Source: Foetidibacter luteolus (GTDB lineage Bacteria; Bacteroidota; Bacteroidia; Chitinophagales; Chitinophagaceae). Taken from it: a stretch of DNA of 64,000 bases. Within the stretch, counting starts at the first letter, position 1, and each line of letters begins with the position of its first letter. Of this stretch, positions 35,020 to 43,508 are shown one piece after another. The notes below the pieces were generated by a model. That model was not told the origin of the DNA. It was given only the letters and a program-made list of their open reading frames with translations, and did no database searches. The DNA lies in NCBI RefSeq assembly GCF_009650435.1, contig NZ_VVIP01000079.1, forward strand, positions 1 to 64,000. Direction: 5' to 3'. The translations under genes were made by a program, and so were the position numbers.

Positions 35020-36711
35020 ATGAAGAAAAGATTGCTAACCATTTTATTGAGTGCATCTGTTATTACAGCCGCTGTTGCGCAAAGTGGCGAACAAAAGCTA
35101 CGCAACCTGGCTACCTATTTTACACCGGAAAAAAAGTACCTGGTGCTGCCCGTAAAGAATGGAGCGCCTAAACGCAATATTGAACTTTGGGCGGATGGGG
35201 ACAACGTTCGTTTTTTTGATATGGAACTGGCAGACGATAAGCCTGACTGGTATGCTTACCTGGACATAAGTGAATGGAAGGGAAAACCGGTGGAACTGCG
35301 GGTGGATAAACTGCCCGTTGACTCGAAGGCATTTGCCCCGATTGCACAAAGCGATGAAGACAAAAATGCCGGAGAAGTGTACAAAGAAAAACTAAGGGCC
35401 CAGTTTCATTTTTCGCCCAAGCGTGGCTGGACCAACGACCCCAATGGAATGGCATATTTTAATGGCGAATACCACTTGTTCTTTCAGCATAACCCGTATG
35501 GCCGTGGCTGGGGCAACATGACCTGGGGGCATGCCGTGAGCAAAGACATGATACACTGGACGGAAGTTGGCGATGCACTGCACCCGGATAAGTTTGGGCC
35601 TATGTTTAGCGGCAGCGCCATTGTTGATTCTTTTAACACCAGTGGGTTGGGAGAGCCGGGTAAGCCCGCTATGATAATGTTCTTTACCGGGGCACGTAGC
35701 TGGGCGCAGGCAATGGCTTACACTACCGATGGCCGCACCTTTCACAAACTGGATAAAGCTGCCGTACCACGTATTAACAAAGATAACCGCGACCCTAAAG
35801 TGATATGGCACGCACCCACCAAACAATGGGTAATGGTATTGTATGTAGAAAGGGATGGAGGCCAGCACAGTATGCAGTTTCTTACATCGCCAGACTTGAA
35901 GAACTGGACAAAAACCAGCAGCCTGAACGGCGGCATTGGTGATGACCGTTACCTGTTCGAATGTCCCGAATTTTATGAATTGCCCGTAGATGGTAACCCG
36001 GCTAACAAAAAATGGTTGCTTACGGCTGCCAACAGTGATTACGCCATCGGCAGCTTTGACGGAAAAACCTTTACACCCGAAGCGGAAAGATTAAGTAACC
36101 AGCGGGGCCGTGATTTTTATGCAGCGCAAACATTCAACAACCAGCCTGAGGGCCGTCGTATTGAAATAGGCTGGTGGCGTACCCATACAGATAAAGATGA
36201 TATGACTTTTAACCAGGGCATGAGCATACCGCTGGAACATAAACTGGTAACCACGCCGGAAGGCATAAGGCTTACCCGCCTGCCCATAAAAGAACTGGAA
36301 CAACTACGCGACAAAACCTACAACCTGGGCAAGCTGAAGCTGAAAGAAGGCGGCAAAAATCCGCTGGAAAGTATCAATTCAGAACTCGCAGAAATACGCA
36401 CAGAACTGGAGCCGGGCAAGGCGGCAACAATAACCTTTACATTACGTGGGTTACCGGTTGTGTATGATGTTGCCAAACAGCAGCTAACTATAGATGGCGT
36501 TACCGCGCCTGCAGCTTTGCAGGATGGTAAGCTTAAACTCATCATTTATGTTGACCGCACCGGTGTGGAGCTTTTTGCCAACGACGGCCTGATGTTTATG
36601 CCTATCAACAAAAACCTGGAAGCCGCCAACCAGAGCTATTCGCTAACTGCAACCGGCGGCACCGTAAAAGTGAACAACCTGGATGTGTATGCGCTGAAGA
36701 GTATTTGGTAG
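35020..36711 (+). CDS. Glycoside hydrolase family 32 fructanase with N-terminal beta domain
   Basis: A 563-residue exported fructan hydrolase (levanase/inulinase type). The signal peptide covers about residues 1-20 (MKKRLLTILLSASVITAAVA). Residues about 25-115 form an extra beta domain before the catalytic part (YFTPEKKYLVLPVKNGAPKR), as in some Bacteroidota GH32 enzymes. The five-bladed catalytic domain starts at about 125. The nucleophile Asp is in WTNDPNGM (near 140), the transition-state Asp in RDPKV (near 257) and the acid/base Glu in ECPEFYEL (near 312). A C-terminal beta-sandwich contains VELFANDG. No lipobox is present, so it is probably periplasmic. Linkage specificity cannot be told from motifs alone. 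Confidence 0.93.
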   Translation: MKKRLLTILLSASVITAAVAQSGEQKLRNLATYFTPEKKYLVLPVKNGAPKRNIELWADGDNVRFFDMELADDKPDWYAYLDISEWKGKPVELRVDKLPVDSKAFAPIAQSDEDKNAGEVYKEKLRAQFHFSPKRGWTNDPNGMAYFNGEYHLFFQHNPYGRGWGNMTWGHAVSKDMIHWTEVGDALHPDKFGPMFSGSAIVDSFNTSGLGEPGKPAMIMFFTGARSWAQAMAYTTDGRTFHKLDKAAVPRINKDNRDPKVIWHAPTKQWVMVLYVERDGGQHSMQFLTSPDLKNWTKTSSLNGGIGDDRYLFECPEFYELPVDGNPANKKWLLTAANSDYAIGSFDGKTFTPEAERLSNQRGRDFYAAQTFNNQPEGRRIEIGWWRTHTDKDDMTFNQGMSIPLEHKLVTTPEGIRLTRLPIKELEQLRDKTYNLGKLKLKEGGKNPLESINSELAEIRTELEPGKAATITFTLRGLPVVYDVAKQQLTIDGVTAPAALQDGKLKLIIYVDRTGVELFANDGLMFMPINKNLEAANQSYSLTATGGTVKVNNLDVYALKSIW

Positions 36712-37077
36712 GAGGGAAGCTGAGAGCTTTGAGCCTTGAGTTTCGAGCTGCTTTCCTGGATTATGAAACATTACAGGGACAATATGCATAACTATTGTGC
36801 TTTCTTCAGGATATAAAGTTGAAAATAAATTGGAAAGTTTTTAGGGGTTCATTACCTCGTACGTTTTCACCAGTACTTGCATAAGGCACCTTATCGGGTT
36901 CGGTTCCACCGTAAGGTGGAATTGCTCCGATAGCGCAGCGTTATCGGAGCAAAGAAGCCGATATAGTGCCGTTGCAAGTACGAAGCCATGCGGCTTGAGC
37001 ATTGCAGCTAAAAAAGAAGCGCTGTCTGAAATAAATTAGTAATTAATTCAAGGGTCACTATTTCAAAAAAAATCTTC
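36712..37077. other. Gap between the two GH32 genes with strong hairpins
   Basis: Two compact stem-loops stand out: TTCCACC GTAA GGTGGAA (36904-36920) and GCTCCGATA/TATCGGAGC (36924-36932 with 36942-36950). They lie next to each other without a T-run, so they look like REP-type or mRNA-stabilising structures rather than terminators. Nothing coding is seen. Confidence 0.6.
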
Positions 37078-38643
37078 ATGAAATATCTATCCATCTCAAC
37101 TATCCTCTTCCTTATGCTATCAACAACCGCATGTGATAATACCGTGAAGGAAACTGCGGCAGCATCAGCCGACAGTACCGTAACATACCGGCCACTGTTT
37201 CATTTCACCACAGACTCCAACTGGATTAATGATCCTAACGGATTAGTGTATGCCAACGGCAAATTTCACCTGTTTGCGCAATACAACCCATTTGGCAACA
37301 GGTGGGGGCACATGAGCTGGGCACATGCCACCAGTACAGATTTGTTTAACTGGCAGCAATTGCCCGTAGCTATACAGGAAGATATACATGCAGACAGTAC
37401 TGCTACCATGATATTCAGCGGGTGCGCTGTAGTGGATAGCTTCAACACTTCCGGCTTTGCTGAAAAGCAGGGCCAGGTACCGCTGGTAGCCATCTATACT
37501 TCGCACGTTGATAATAAGGGTACTGGTATTGCACAGCACCAAAGCCTTGCCTACAGCCTGGATGAAGGCGTTACATGGACGAAATACAGGAACAACCCGG
37601 TACTGGATATTAAAGCCAAAGATTTCCGCGACCCGCAGGTATTCTGGTATGCGCCTAAAAAAGCCTGGATAATGATTGTGTGCAAACCCGATGAATACAA
37701 GGTTTACTTCTACTCATCTTCCAACTTAAAAGACTGGAAAAAATTGAGTGAGTTTGGCGGCATAGGCAATACATCCAAAATATGGGAATGCCCGGACCTG
37801 TTCGAATTACCTGTAGAAGGCACCGGCGAAAAGAAATGGGTGATTACCTTATCAGCCGGGCACCCGCAAAAGGACTTTTTAGCCATGCAATATTTTACCG
37901 GCAGTTTTGACGGAGAGAAGTTTATTGCCGACCAGGTTAACTACCCGTTGTACCTGGACTATGGCAAAGACTATTACGCCGGTATTACCTATAAAGATAT
38001 ACCCGCGGCGGATGGCCGAAAGATTATGATTGGCTGGGCCAACTGCTGGAACTATGCCAACGATATACCCACCAAAGGTTTCAGGGGCTTGTACGGTGTG
38101 CCCAGGGTTTTAAGTCTGCGCAAAACCGCTGAGGGTATAAGATTGGTACAGCAGCCCGTAAAGGAAATAGAAAAGCACGAAGAGTTGCTTTATGCTGTTG
38201 CCGGTGTTGAAGTTGAGAATGGCGTTAAGGTGCTTGATTCCGCAAAAGGCACATCGCTGGATATTTCTTTTACACTCCAGCCCGGCACAGGCGGCACAGC
38301 GGGCATAAAAGTATTTAAAAGCGGCGATGAAGAAACAGCCGTGTATTACAACAGCGCTACACAAACCGTGGCTATAGACCGCACAAAAAGCGGCGATACC
38401 AGCTTTAGCAAGGTGTTCGCCAGTGTGGATACGGTAAAGGTGAATGCCGGTGATGGAAAAGTGAAATTCAGGTTGTTGATTGATAAGAGCGTGGTAGAGC
38501 TTTTTGTGAATGATGGGGTTTATGTATTAACAGACCTTGTTTTTCCCAAACAACAGGATGGCGGCGTGGAATTGTTTAGTGAAAACGGCAAAGCAGTCTT
38601 TACTGATGTGCAGGTAAAAAAGGTTGCCAAAACCATTCATTAG
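37078..38643 (+). CDS. Glycoside hydrolase family 32 fructanase, lipoprotein
   Basis: A 521-residue GH32 enzyme with a lipoprotein signal (MKYLSISTILFLMLSTTAC, Cys at 19), so probably membrane-anchored, perhaps on the surface. The catalytic residues are complete: Asp in WINDPNG near 51, Asp in RDPQV near 183 and Glu in ECPDLFEL near 237. The C-terminal beta-sandwich contains SVVELFVNDGVYVLTDLVFP. It lacks the N-terminal beta domain of the neighbouring GH32, so the two are not recent duplicates and may split the work between long and short fructans (inference). It is the last gene of the fructan cluster and is followed by a strong terminator. Confidence 0.93.
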   Translation: MKYLSISTILFLMLSTTACDNTVKETAAASADSTVTYRPLFHFTTDSNWINDPNGLVYANGKFHLFAQYNPFGNRWGHMSWAHATSTDLFNWQQLPVAIQEDIHADSTATMIFSGCAVVDSFNTSGFAEKQGQVPLVAIYTSHVDNKGTGIAQHQSLAYSLDEGVTWTKYRNNPVLDIKAKDFRDPQVFWYAPKKAWIMIVCKPDEYKVYFYSSSNLKDWKKLSEFGGIGNTSKIWECPDLFELPVEGTGEKKWVITLSAGHPQKDFLAMQYFTGSFDGEKFIADQVNYPLYLDYGKDYYAGITYKDIPAADGRKIMIGWANCWNYANDIPTKGFRGLYGVPRVLSLRKTAEGIRLVQQPVKEIEKHEELLYAVAGVEVENGVKVLDSAKGTSLDISFTLQPGTGGTAGIKVFKSGDEETAVYYNSATQTVAIDRTKSGDTSFSKVFASVDTVKVNAGDGKVKFRLLIDKSVVELFVNDGVYVLTDLVFPKQQDGGVELFSENGKAVFTDVQVKKVAKTIH

Positions 38644-38668
38644 GGTGTATAGATGTTTTGAATAGAAC

Positions 38669-38696
38669 AGCCCGGCAGTTTTGCCGGGCTTTTTTA
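38669..38696 (+). terminator. Intrinsic terminator of the fructan cluster
   Basis: AGCCCGGC, a six-base loop, GCCGGGCT and a run of six T. It lies 26 bp after the GH32 stop codon. Confidence 0.93.
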
Positions 38697-39150
38697 TGTG
38701 CGTTGCGATAAGATTTTTTACATGGCTACAATAAAACATTCTGTTTTGCCTTAACAGCATCCGGTATGTTTTTTTCGCCCATCATTTGCCCGCGAAGGAA
38801 GCAGAGGCTTTAATAAAAGCATACCCGGGTAAAAAGTAAATGGGCTGTTGGTTTGCGGTGGCTGGATAGTTTGAAGCAGATAAAAACAACAATTTTTATG
38901 GGCCCGGCAGAGGAACATGCATTAAACTTTCGTTGCGTCGCACTCTTGTGCGGCTGGATTCGCTATGCAGCAATTATCGCGGGAGAGTATTATATACCAC
39001 CTGGGTCAACATGCCTCGCTTAAAAGCCGCCATGAAAGACCAGCCGATGAACGGATTGCGACGCAACTGGGCCGCCATGAAAATATGTCGCTGGTATTTA
39101 AAAACACCTTGCCAGGTGCGTAGCGCCTGCGGGTTTGTTGATGCAGGAAT
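38697..39150. other. Gene-free stretch with repeat families A and A-prime
   Basis: Family A copy 5 lies at about 38893-38984 (TTTTTATGGGCCCGGCAGAG, CGTTGCGTCGCACTCTTGTG, CGCTATGCAGCAATTATCGC). It is followed directly by an A-prime fragment at 39021-39105 (CGATGAACGGATTGCGACGC, then CCATGAAAATATGTCGCTGG). The two variants side by side show they are parts of one larger element. 38697-38890 shows nothing I can name. Confidence 0.7.
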
Positions 39151-39180
39151 AAAAAAAGAGGAAGCTTTACAGCCTCCTCT
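39151..39180 (-). terminator. Intrinsic terminator after tRNA-Leu
   Basis: On the minus strand: AGAGGAGGCT, loop GTAA, AGCTTCCTCT, then seven T. The stem has ten pairs with one G-U. It starts a few bases past the tRNA 3' end. Confidence 0.9.
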
Positions 39181-39185
39181 TCTAG

Positions 39186-39267
39186 TGCGGATGATAGGGG
39201 TCGAACCTACATGCCTTACGGCGCTAGATCCTAAGTCTAGTGCGTCTGCCAATTTCGCCACATCCGC
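39186..39267 (-). tRNA. tRNA-Leu (anticodon TAG)
   Basis: An 82-nt cloverleaf on the minus strand. The acceptor stem GCGGATG pairs with CATCCGC; the anticodon stem-loop CTAGA CTTAGGA TCTAG has anticodon TAG; a variable arm and GGTTCGACCC (T arm and loop) follow, with discriminator base A. The long variable region and the first pairs agree with leucine. CCA is not encoded. A -7 like box lies upstream and a terminator downstream, so this is a single-gene unit. Confidence 0.95.
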
Positions 39268-39297
39268 GTTTTGGCCCGCAATTTTTTGTGCGGGGTG

Positions 39298-39330
39298 CAA
39301 ATGTAGGGGTTTTCAATAAAAAAAATACAA
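39298..39330 (-). promoter_or_regulatory. Promoter of tRNA-Leu
   Basis: On the minus strand TACATTTG (39298-39305) matches the Bacteroidota -7 box TAnnTTTG, with a TTG at 39328-39330, 22 bp upstream. Confidence 0.6.
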
Positions 39331-39392
39331 TCGCCACATTATTAAATTAGGCTAATGTATAGTTACATGCGCCTGCATTCATGGCTAACAGC

Positions 39393-39400
39393 TACCTTTG
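39393..39400 (+). promoter_or_regulatory. -7 promoter box of rimO
   Basis: TACCTTTG matches TAnnTTTG and ends 9 bp before the ATG at 39410, implying a very short leader. No clear -33 TTG is seen at the expected distance. Confidence 0.55.
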
Positions 39401-39409
39401 CGCCCTGTT

Positions 39410-40720
39410 ATGAAAGCGAGAACATTACAAAAAGATAAAGTGAACATTATTACACTGGGTTGCAGCAAAAACCTGGTGGATAGCGAAGTGCTTAGCGGAC
39501 AACTAAAGGCCAACCAGGTAGATGTGGTGCATGAAAGCGGCAAGCTTGACCATAACATTGTAGTGGTAAACACCTGCGGATTTATTGATAAGGCCAAAGA
39601 AGAAAGCATTAATACTATTTTAAACCAGGTTGACCTAAAGAAAAAAGGCCGGCTGGATAAAGTATATGTTACGGGCTGCCTGAGTGAACGCTACCGTGGC
39701 GACCTGGAAGCGGAAATACCCGAAGTGGATGCCTGGTTTGGCACCCTTGAACTGCCACTTATTCTTAAACAGTTTGATGCGGATTACAAAGCCGAACTGC
39801 TTGGCGAGCGCATGTTAAGCACACCAAAACATTATGCCTACCTTAAAATAAGTGAAGGGTGCAACCGCACCTGCGCTTTTTGCGCCATACCGTTGATGCG
39901 TGGCCAGCATATAAGCCGCCCCATAGAAGAATTGGTGAAAGAGGCGGAAAGCCTTGTGCAGAAAGGTGTGAAAGAGATAATGCTTATTGCGCAGGAGCTT
40001 ACTTATTACGGCCTTGATATTTACAAAAAAAGGATGCTGGCAGATTTGCTGAAAAGGCTTAGCGATGTAAGAGGCCTTGAATGGATACGCCTGCATTATG
40101 CTTACCCCAACAAATTTCCGCTGGAAGTGCTGGATGTAATGCGGGAACGCCCTAATATTTGCAATTACCTTGATATGCCTTTACAACATGCCGCCGATAA
40201 TATGCTGAAAGCCATGAAAAGGCAAAGCACCCGTGCGGAAATGGAAGAACTTGTGGCTGCCATAAGGGATAAAGTACCGGGTATTTGCCTGCGCACGACG
40301 CTGATAGCCGGTTTTCCCGGTGAAACAAGAGATGATGTGGAAGAGCTGAAAGACTTTCTTCAGCGCCAGCGGTTTGACAGGGTGGGCATTTTTACCTACA
40401 GCCACGAAGAAGGTACTTCCGGTTACCAGTTAACGGATGATGTGCCGGCTGACGAAAAGCAGGCCCGTGCCCAGGAAGTAATGGAAGTGCAGCAGGAAAT
40501 AAGCTATGAGAAAAACCTTGAAAAGATCGGCAATACCTACAAGGTTATCATTGATAAAAAAGAAGCCGGCCGCTACCTTGGCCGCACAGAATTTGACAGC
40601 GTTGAGGTAGATAATGAAGTGGTTATACATTCTGCCAAAAAGCTGCCCATTGGCGATTTTGTACAGGTAAAAATTACCAAAGCCTACGATTACGACCTGG
40701 AAGGCGAGGTAATAGAATAA
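39410..40720 (+). CDS. rimO: Ribosomal protein S12 methylthiotransferase
   Basis: A 436-residue radical SAM enzyme that adds a methylthio group to Asp of ribosomal protein S12. The N-terminal UPF0004 domain carries one 4Fe-4S cluster (Cys in ITLGCSKNLVDSE, VVNTCGFI and VTGCLSERY). The radical SAM cluster is CxxxCxxC in EGCNRTCAFCAIP. LGCSKNLVDSE is the signature that separates RimO from MiaB. A C-terminal TRAM domain ends the protein (FDSVEVDNEVVIHSA). The start ATG at 39410 was preferred to the TTG at 39398 because a -7 box overlaps the latter. Single-gene unit. Confidence 0.95.
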   Translation: MKARTLQKDKVNIITLGCSKNLVDSEVLSGQLKANQVDVVHESGKLDHNIVVVNTCGFIDKAKEESINTILNQVDLKKKGRLDKVYVTGCLSERYRGDLEAEIPEVDAWFGTLELPLILKQFDADYKAELLGERMLSTPKHYAYLKISEGCNRTCAFCAIPLMRGQHISRPIEELVKEAESLVQKGVKEIMLIAQELTYYGLDIYKKRMLADLLKRLSDVRGLEWIRLHYAYPNKFPLEVLDVMRERPNICNYLDMPLQHAADNMLKAMKRQSTRAEMEELVAAIRDKVPGICLRTTLIAGFPGETRDDVEELKDFLQRQRFDRVGIFTYSHEEGTSGYQLTDDVPADEKQARAQEVMEVQQEISYEKNLEKIGNTYKVIIDKKEAGRYLGRTEFDSVEVDNEVVIHSAKKLPIGDFVQVKITKAYDYDLEGEVIE

Positions 40721-40734
40721 AAGGCGGCACATAG

Positions 40735-40800
40735 GTAGAGACGCAATGCGTTGCGTCTCCACATGCCTTGCGTTTCTACAATGCATTGCGTCTCTACAAT
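40735..40800. repeat. Short palindromic repeat cluster (GAGACGCAATGC type)
   Basis: GTAGAGACGCAATGCGTTGC, then GTCTC, is a near-perfect palindrome, followed by a degenerate half and by ATGCATTGCGTCTCTAC. Repeats of this form are common between genes in several bacterial phyla. It lies directly in front of the M42 peptidase promoter box. Confidence 0.7.
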
Positions 40801-40803
40801 CCT

Positions 40804-40811
40804 TACTTTTG
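40804..40811 (+). promoter_or_regulatory. -7 promoter box of the M42 peptidase gene
   Basis: TACTTTTG matches TAnnTTTG, 19 bp before the ATG at 40830. Any -33 element would fall in the palindromic repeat. Confidence 0.55.
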
Positions 40812-40829
40812 CGCTTCAACGAAAACGTT

Positions 40830-41957
40830 ATGGCAAAAGACAAGAAAAAACAAGGGAAGGACAAACCTGCGAAATCAATAGTTACAGATGAGTCGCTTGC
40901 GTTTCTGAAAACATATATCAACAACCCCTCTCCGGTGGGTTTTGAAAGTGCCGGCCAGAAACTGTGGCTGGAGTATATCAAGCCTTATGTTGACACACAT
41001 TTTACAGACCCCTACGGAACGGCTGTAGGCGTTTTGAACCCCACAGAACAATTTAAAGTAGTTATAGAAGCCCATGCGGATGAGATTAGCTGGTTTGTAA
41101 ATTATATTAACGACCAGGGGCTCATTTACTTAAAGCGCAACGGCGGTGTTGACCACCAGGTGGCGCCTGCCAAACGTGTATTTATACATGGAAGAAAGGG
41201 CCCGGTTAAGGCTGTTTTTGGTTGGCCGGCTATCCATACCCGTTTGGGCAACCCTGATCAAAAAGAACAGCAGCCCAAGGTAGACAACCTGTTTTTAGAT
41301 TGCGGCGCACGCAGCAAAAAGGAGGTGGAAGAGTTGGGCATTCATATTGGCTCTGTGGTAACTTATGAAGAAGGCTTTGACGAACTTGCTTATGATTATT
41401 ACATAGGCCGCGCTTTCGACAACAGGGTAGGGGGCTTTATGATAGCCGAAGTGGCAAGGTTGCTGAAAGAAAATAAAAAGAAGCTGCCCTTTGCATTGTA
41501 CATCGTTAATGCCGTACAGGAAGAAATAGGCCTGCGTGGCGCGGAAATGATTGCCCGGCGCATTAAACCGGACATAGCCATTGTTACAGATGTTACGCAT
41601 GATACGCAAACGCCCATGATTAACAAGATTGTGGAAGGTGATATAGCCTGTGGCAAAGGGCCTTCGCTGGCTTATGGGCCGGCCATTCACAACAAGCTGC
41701 TCAAACTGGTGGAAGAAGTGGCTGAGAAGTGCAACATTGCGGTACAGTTCCGCAGCCTTAGCCGCAGCACCGGCACTGATACAGACAGTTTTGCTTACGC
41801 CAACGATGGCTGCCCTTCTGTACTAATTTCAATTCCGCTGCGTTATATGCACACCACGGTTGAAATGCTGCACAAGTCTGATATTGATAACACCATCAGG
41901 CTTATGTATGAAACACTGCTTACGTTAACGCCGCAAACAAAACTCAGTTACCTGTAA
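40830..41957 (+). CDS. M42-family metallopeptidase (glutamyl/other aminopeptidase)
   Basis: A 375-residue cytoplasmic di-metal aminopeptidase of the M42 (FrvX/TET) type. Metal and catalytic segments: VVIEAHADEISWFV (His and Asp), LDCGARSKKE, AFDNRVGGFMIAE (bridging Asp), NAVQEEIGLRGAE (general base and metal Glu), DVTHDT and, near the end, RYMHTTVEMLHKSD (last His). All are present. The usual family length is about 350; the extra N-terminal Lys-rich stretch (MAKDKKKQGKDK) explains the difference. The start at 40830 follows a -7 box by 19 bp. A terminator hairpin lies about 30 bp after the stop. Confidence 0.92.
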   Translation: MAKDKKKQGKDKPAKSIVTDESLAFLKTYINNPSPVGFESAGQKLWLEYIKPYVDTHFTDPYGTAVGVLNPTEQFKVVIEAHADEISWFVNYINDQGLIYLKRNGGVDHQVAPAKRVFIHGRKGPVKAVFGWPAIHTRLGNPDQKEQQPKVDNLFLDCGARSKKEVEELGIHIGSVVTYEEGFDELAYDYYIGRAFDNRVGGFMIAEVARLLKENKKKLPFALYIVNAVQEEIGLRGAEMIARRIKPDIAIVTDVTHDTQTPMINKIVEGDIACGKGPSLAYGPAIHNKLLKLVEEVAEKCNIAVQFRSLSRSTGTDTDSFAYANDGCPSVLISIPLRYMHTTVEMLHKSDIDNTIRLMYETLLTLTPQTKLSYL

Positions 41958-41985
41958 GCGGGTTTAATGATAAATTGTTGTAACT

Positions 41986-42012
41986 ATGTCACGCCACCGG
42001 GCGTGACATTTT
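41986..42012 (+). terminator. Terminator-like hairpin after the M42 peptidase gene
   Basis: GTCACGCC, loop ACCG, GGCGTGAC, then ATTTTTTA. A perfect 8-bp stem with a T-run. It sits directly before the ATG at 42015, so it may also govern read-through into the next two genes. Confidence 0.8.
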
Positions 42013-42014
42013 TT

Positions 42015-42500
42015 ATGTACTTAAGAAAACTCTACCAATACCACAAAGGCTGGTTTATAGTAATTGTTGCTTTTGCCCTTGCGCAGGTAACTTTTAATGT
42101 GCGGCAGGATGTATCGGTTTCGCCGGTTTATCACTATGGCATGTATTCGGAAAAAATGGAGCCGCAGAGTATTTACATTGTTCCCTCGGTAGAAGTTAAC
42201 GGCCAACGTTTATCCCCCTCAGACTTTACACCGCAGCAATGGGATGCAGTCATACAACCGGTAACCCTTTTTGCCAAACAGCAGGAGTGGAACAGCCTGC
42301 AATGGAATGCCGATATAAGCCGACTGCTGCGTTTGAAAGATTCCACAAATTATGTGAATGATTTACAGGAAACCGGTTTTATGCAATGGTACAGGCAGTT
42401 CCTTGCCGGCAGGCTGGGTTACAGCATAGATTCCCTTAAAATTTACGATGACGTTTATATTTTCAGCAGGGCTTCATTCCATAAAAAGATAACGCATTGA
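42015..42500 (+). CDS. Hypothetical single-span protein paired with an HTTM-like protein
   Basis: A 161-residue protein with one N-terminal membrane segment (GWFIVIVAFALAQVTFNV) followed by a soluble, probably periplasmic part (VSVSPVYHYGMYSEKM, YFIV-like strands). I recognise no family. It overlaps the next gene by four bases (the TTGA junction), so the two are translationally coupled and probably act together at the membrane. The start at 42015 follows a terminator-like hairpin directly; the upstream in-frame ATG at 41967 would run through that hairpin and is less likely. Confidence 0.7.
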   Translation: MYLRKLYQYHKGWFIVIVAFALAQVTFNVRQDVSVSPVYHYGMYSEKMEPQSIYIVPSVEVNGQRLSPSDFTPQQWDAVIQPVTLFAKQQEWNSLQWNADISRLLRLKDSTNYVNDLQETGFMQWYRQFLAGRLGYSIDSLKIYDDVYIFSRASFHKKITH

Positions 42501-43321
42501 ACAACCGGTTTAGATACAAGCTGCTTGCCTGGTACTGTGCCATTTTCTATTTGTTAATGCTGTACAAATGGGCCAATGGCATGTTGCTATACCAACTGCA
42601 GCCCGCTTTTTTTTATACCCGGCAGGATTTGGTGACCTGGTTATTTATGCAAACCGGCTTGCACAAATGGCTGCTGAATAACCCGGCTGGCTGGCTGGTT
42701 GCAGATGTTCTTTTTTACAGCATGCCTTTGCTGGTGCTGGCCGCCTTACGTAAGAGCGAAAAACTCTGTGCTGCCGCAGCTTTTATGATGCTGCTGGTCA
42801 ACTGGTGCTACGTGCAGTGTTACACACTGTACCCAACAAACTCTGTTGAGGGTCATGTAGCATGGCTGCTTTTTCCGGTGCTGTTTATGTTACGCAAGCC
42901 GCGGGGTTTTGCCTTGCTTTTTCAGGGCCTGCGTTATTTTTTCCTGTACCTGCTGGTATCCGCCGCGGTTTGGAAAATTGCACAGGGCGGCATCTTCAAC
43001 ATTAGGCAAATGAGCGGGGTGTTGCTATACCAGCACAACCAGTTAATCAACCTGTCGCCTGGCTATTGGCAAAGTGTCTTGTATCTCTGGCTCATCAACC
43101 ATCCCGCCGTCAGCTACCTGTTGTACTTTGCCGCCTTTGTATGCGAGCTGTGTTTTGTAGCAGGCTTTTTCACCCGCAGGTTCGACAGGTGGCTTGCTAT
43201 AATATTCATTCTGTTCCTTGTTATGGATTACCTTATCATGCGTATTCCCTATTTTGAATGGTTACCTTTTTTGTTGCTGCTGCTGATGAAAGACAGGGAT
43301 GCGACATATAAAAATATCTAA
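42497..43321 (+). CDS. Polytopic membrane protein, HTTM/gamma-carboxylase-like
   Basis: A 274-residue protein with about six or seven hydrophobic spans. It resembles the HTTM domain family, bacterial relatives of vitamin K-dependent gamma-carboxylase: an aromatic N-terminal helix (WYCAIFYLLMLYKWANG), SAAVWKIAQGGIF, and FVCELCFVAGFFTRRFDRWLAIIFILF. The start is probably TTG at 42497, overlapping the stop of the preceding gene in the order TTGA. Such proteins often come with a small partner that has one membrane span, as here. Catalytic activity is unproven for most members; the assignment is by fold impression. Confidence 0.65.
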   Translation: MNNRFRYKLLAWYCAIFYLLMLYKWANGMLLYQLQPAFFYTRQDLVTWLFMQTGLHKWLLNNPAGWLVADVLFYSMPLLVLAALRKSEKLCAAAAFMMLLVNWCYVQCYTLYPTNSVEGHVAWLLFPVLFMLRKPRGFALLFQGLRYFFLYLLVSAAVWKIAQGGIFNIRQMSGVLLYQHNQLINLSPGYWQSVLYLWLINHPAVSYLLYFAAFVCELCFVAGFFTRRFDRWLAIIFILFLVMDYLIMRIPYFEWLPFLLLLLMKDRDATYKNI

Positions 43322-43508
43322 TGGCGACGGCAGAGACATTAAGGGGCCGCATCGTCCATCCATACCAAACATCTAACATGTTTAAGTACTTCATATTTGC
43401 TTTTTGGGCCCGATCCCGAAAACTTGTTTCCACTGCTCATCTTTTGCAATTGCCATTAAAATAAAAACCTGTTTAACTGCGCAAACCGCTTGTTATATTG
43501 TACCTGTT

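Noticed and set aside
36904..36950. Two strong hairpins considered as terminators after the first GH32 gene
   Set aside because: Neither is followed by a T-run, and they lie about 190 bp past the stop codon; more likely REP-type structures.
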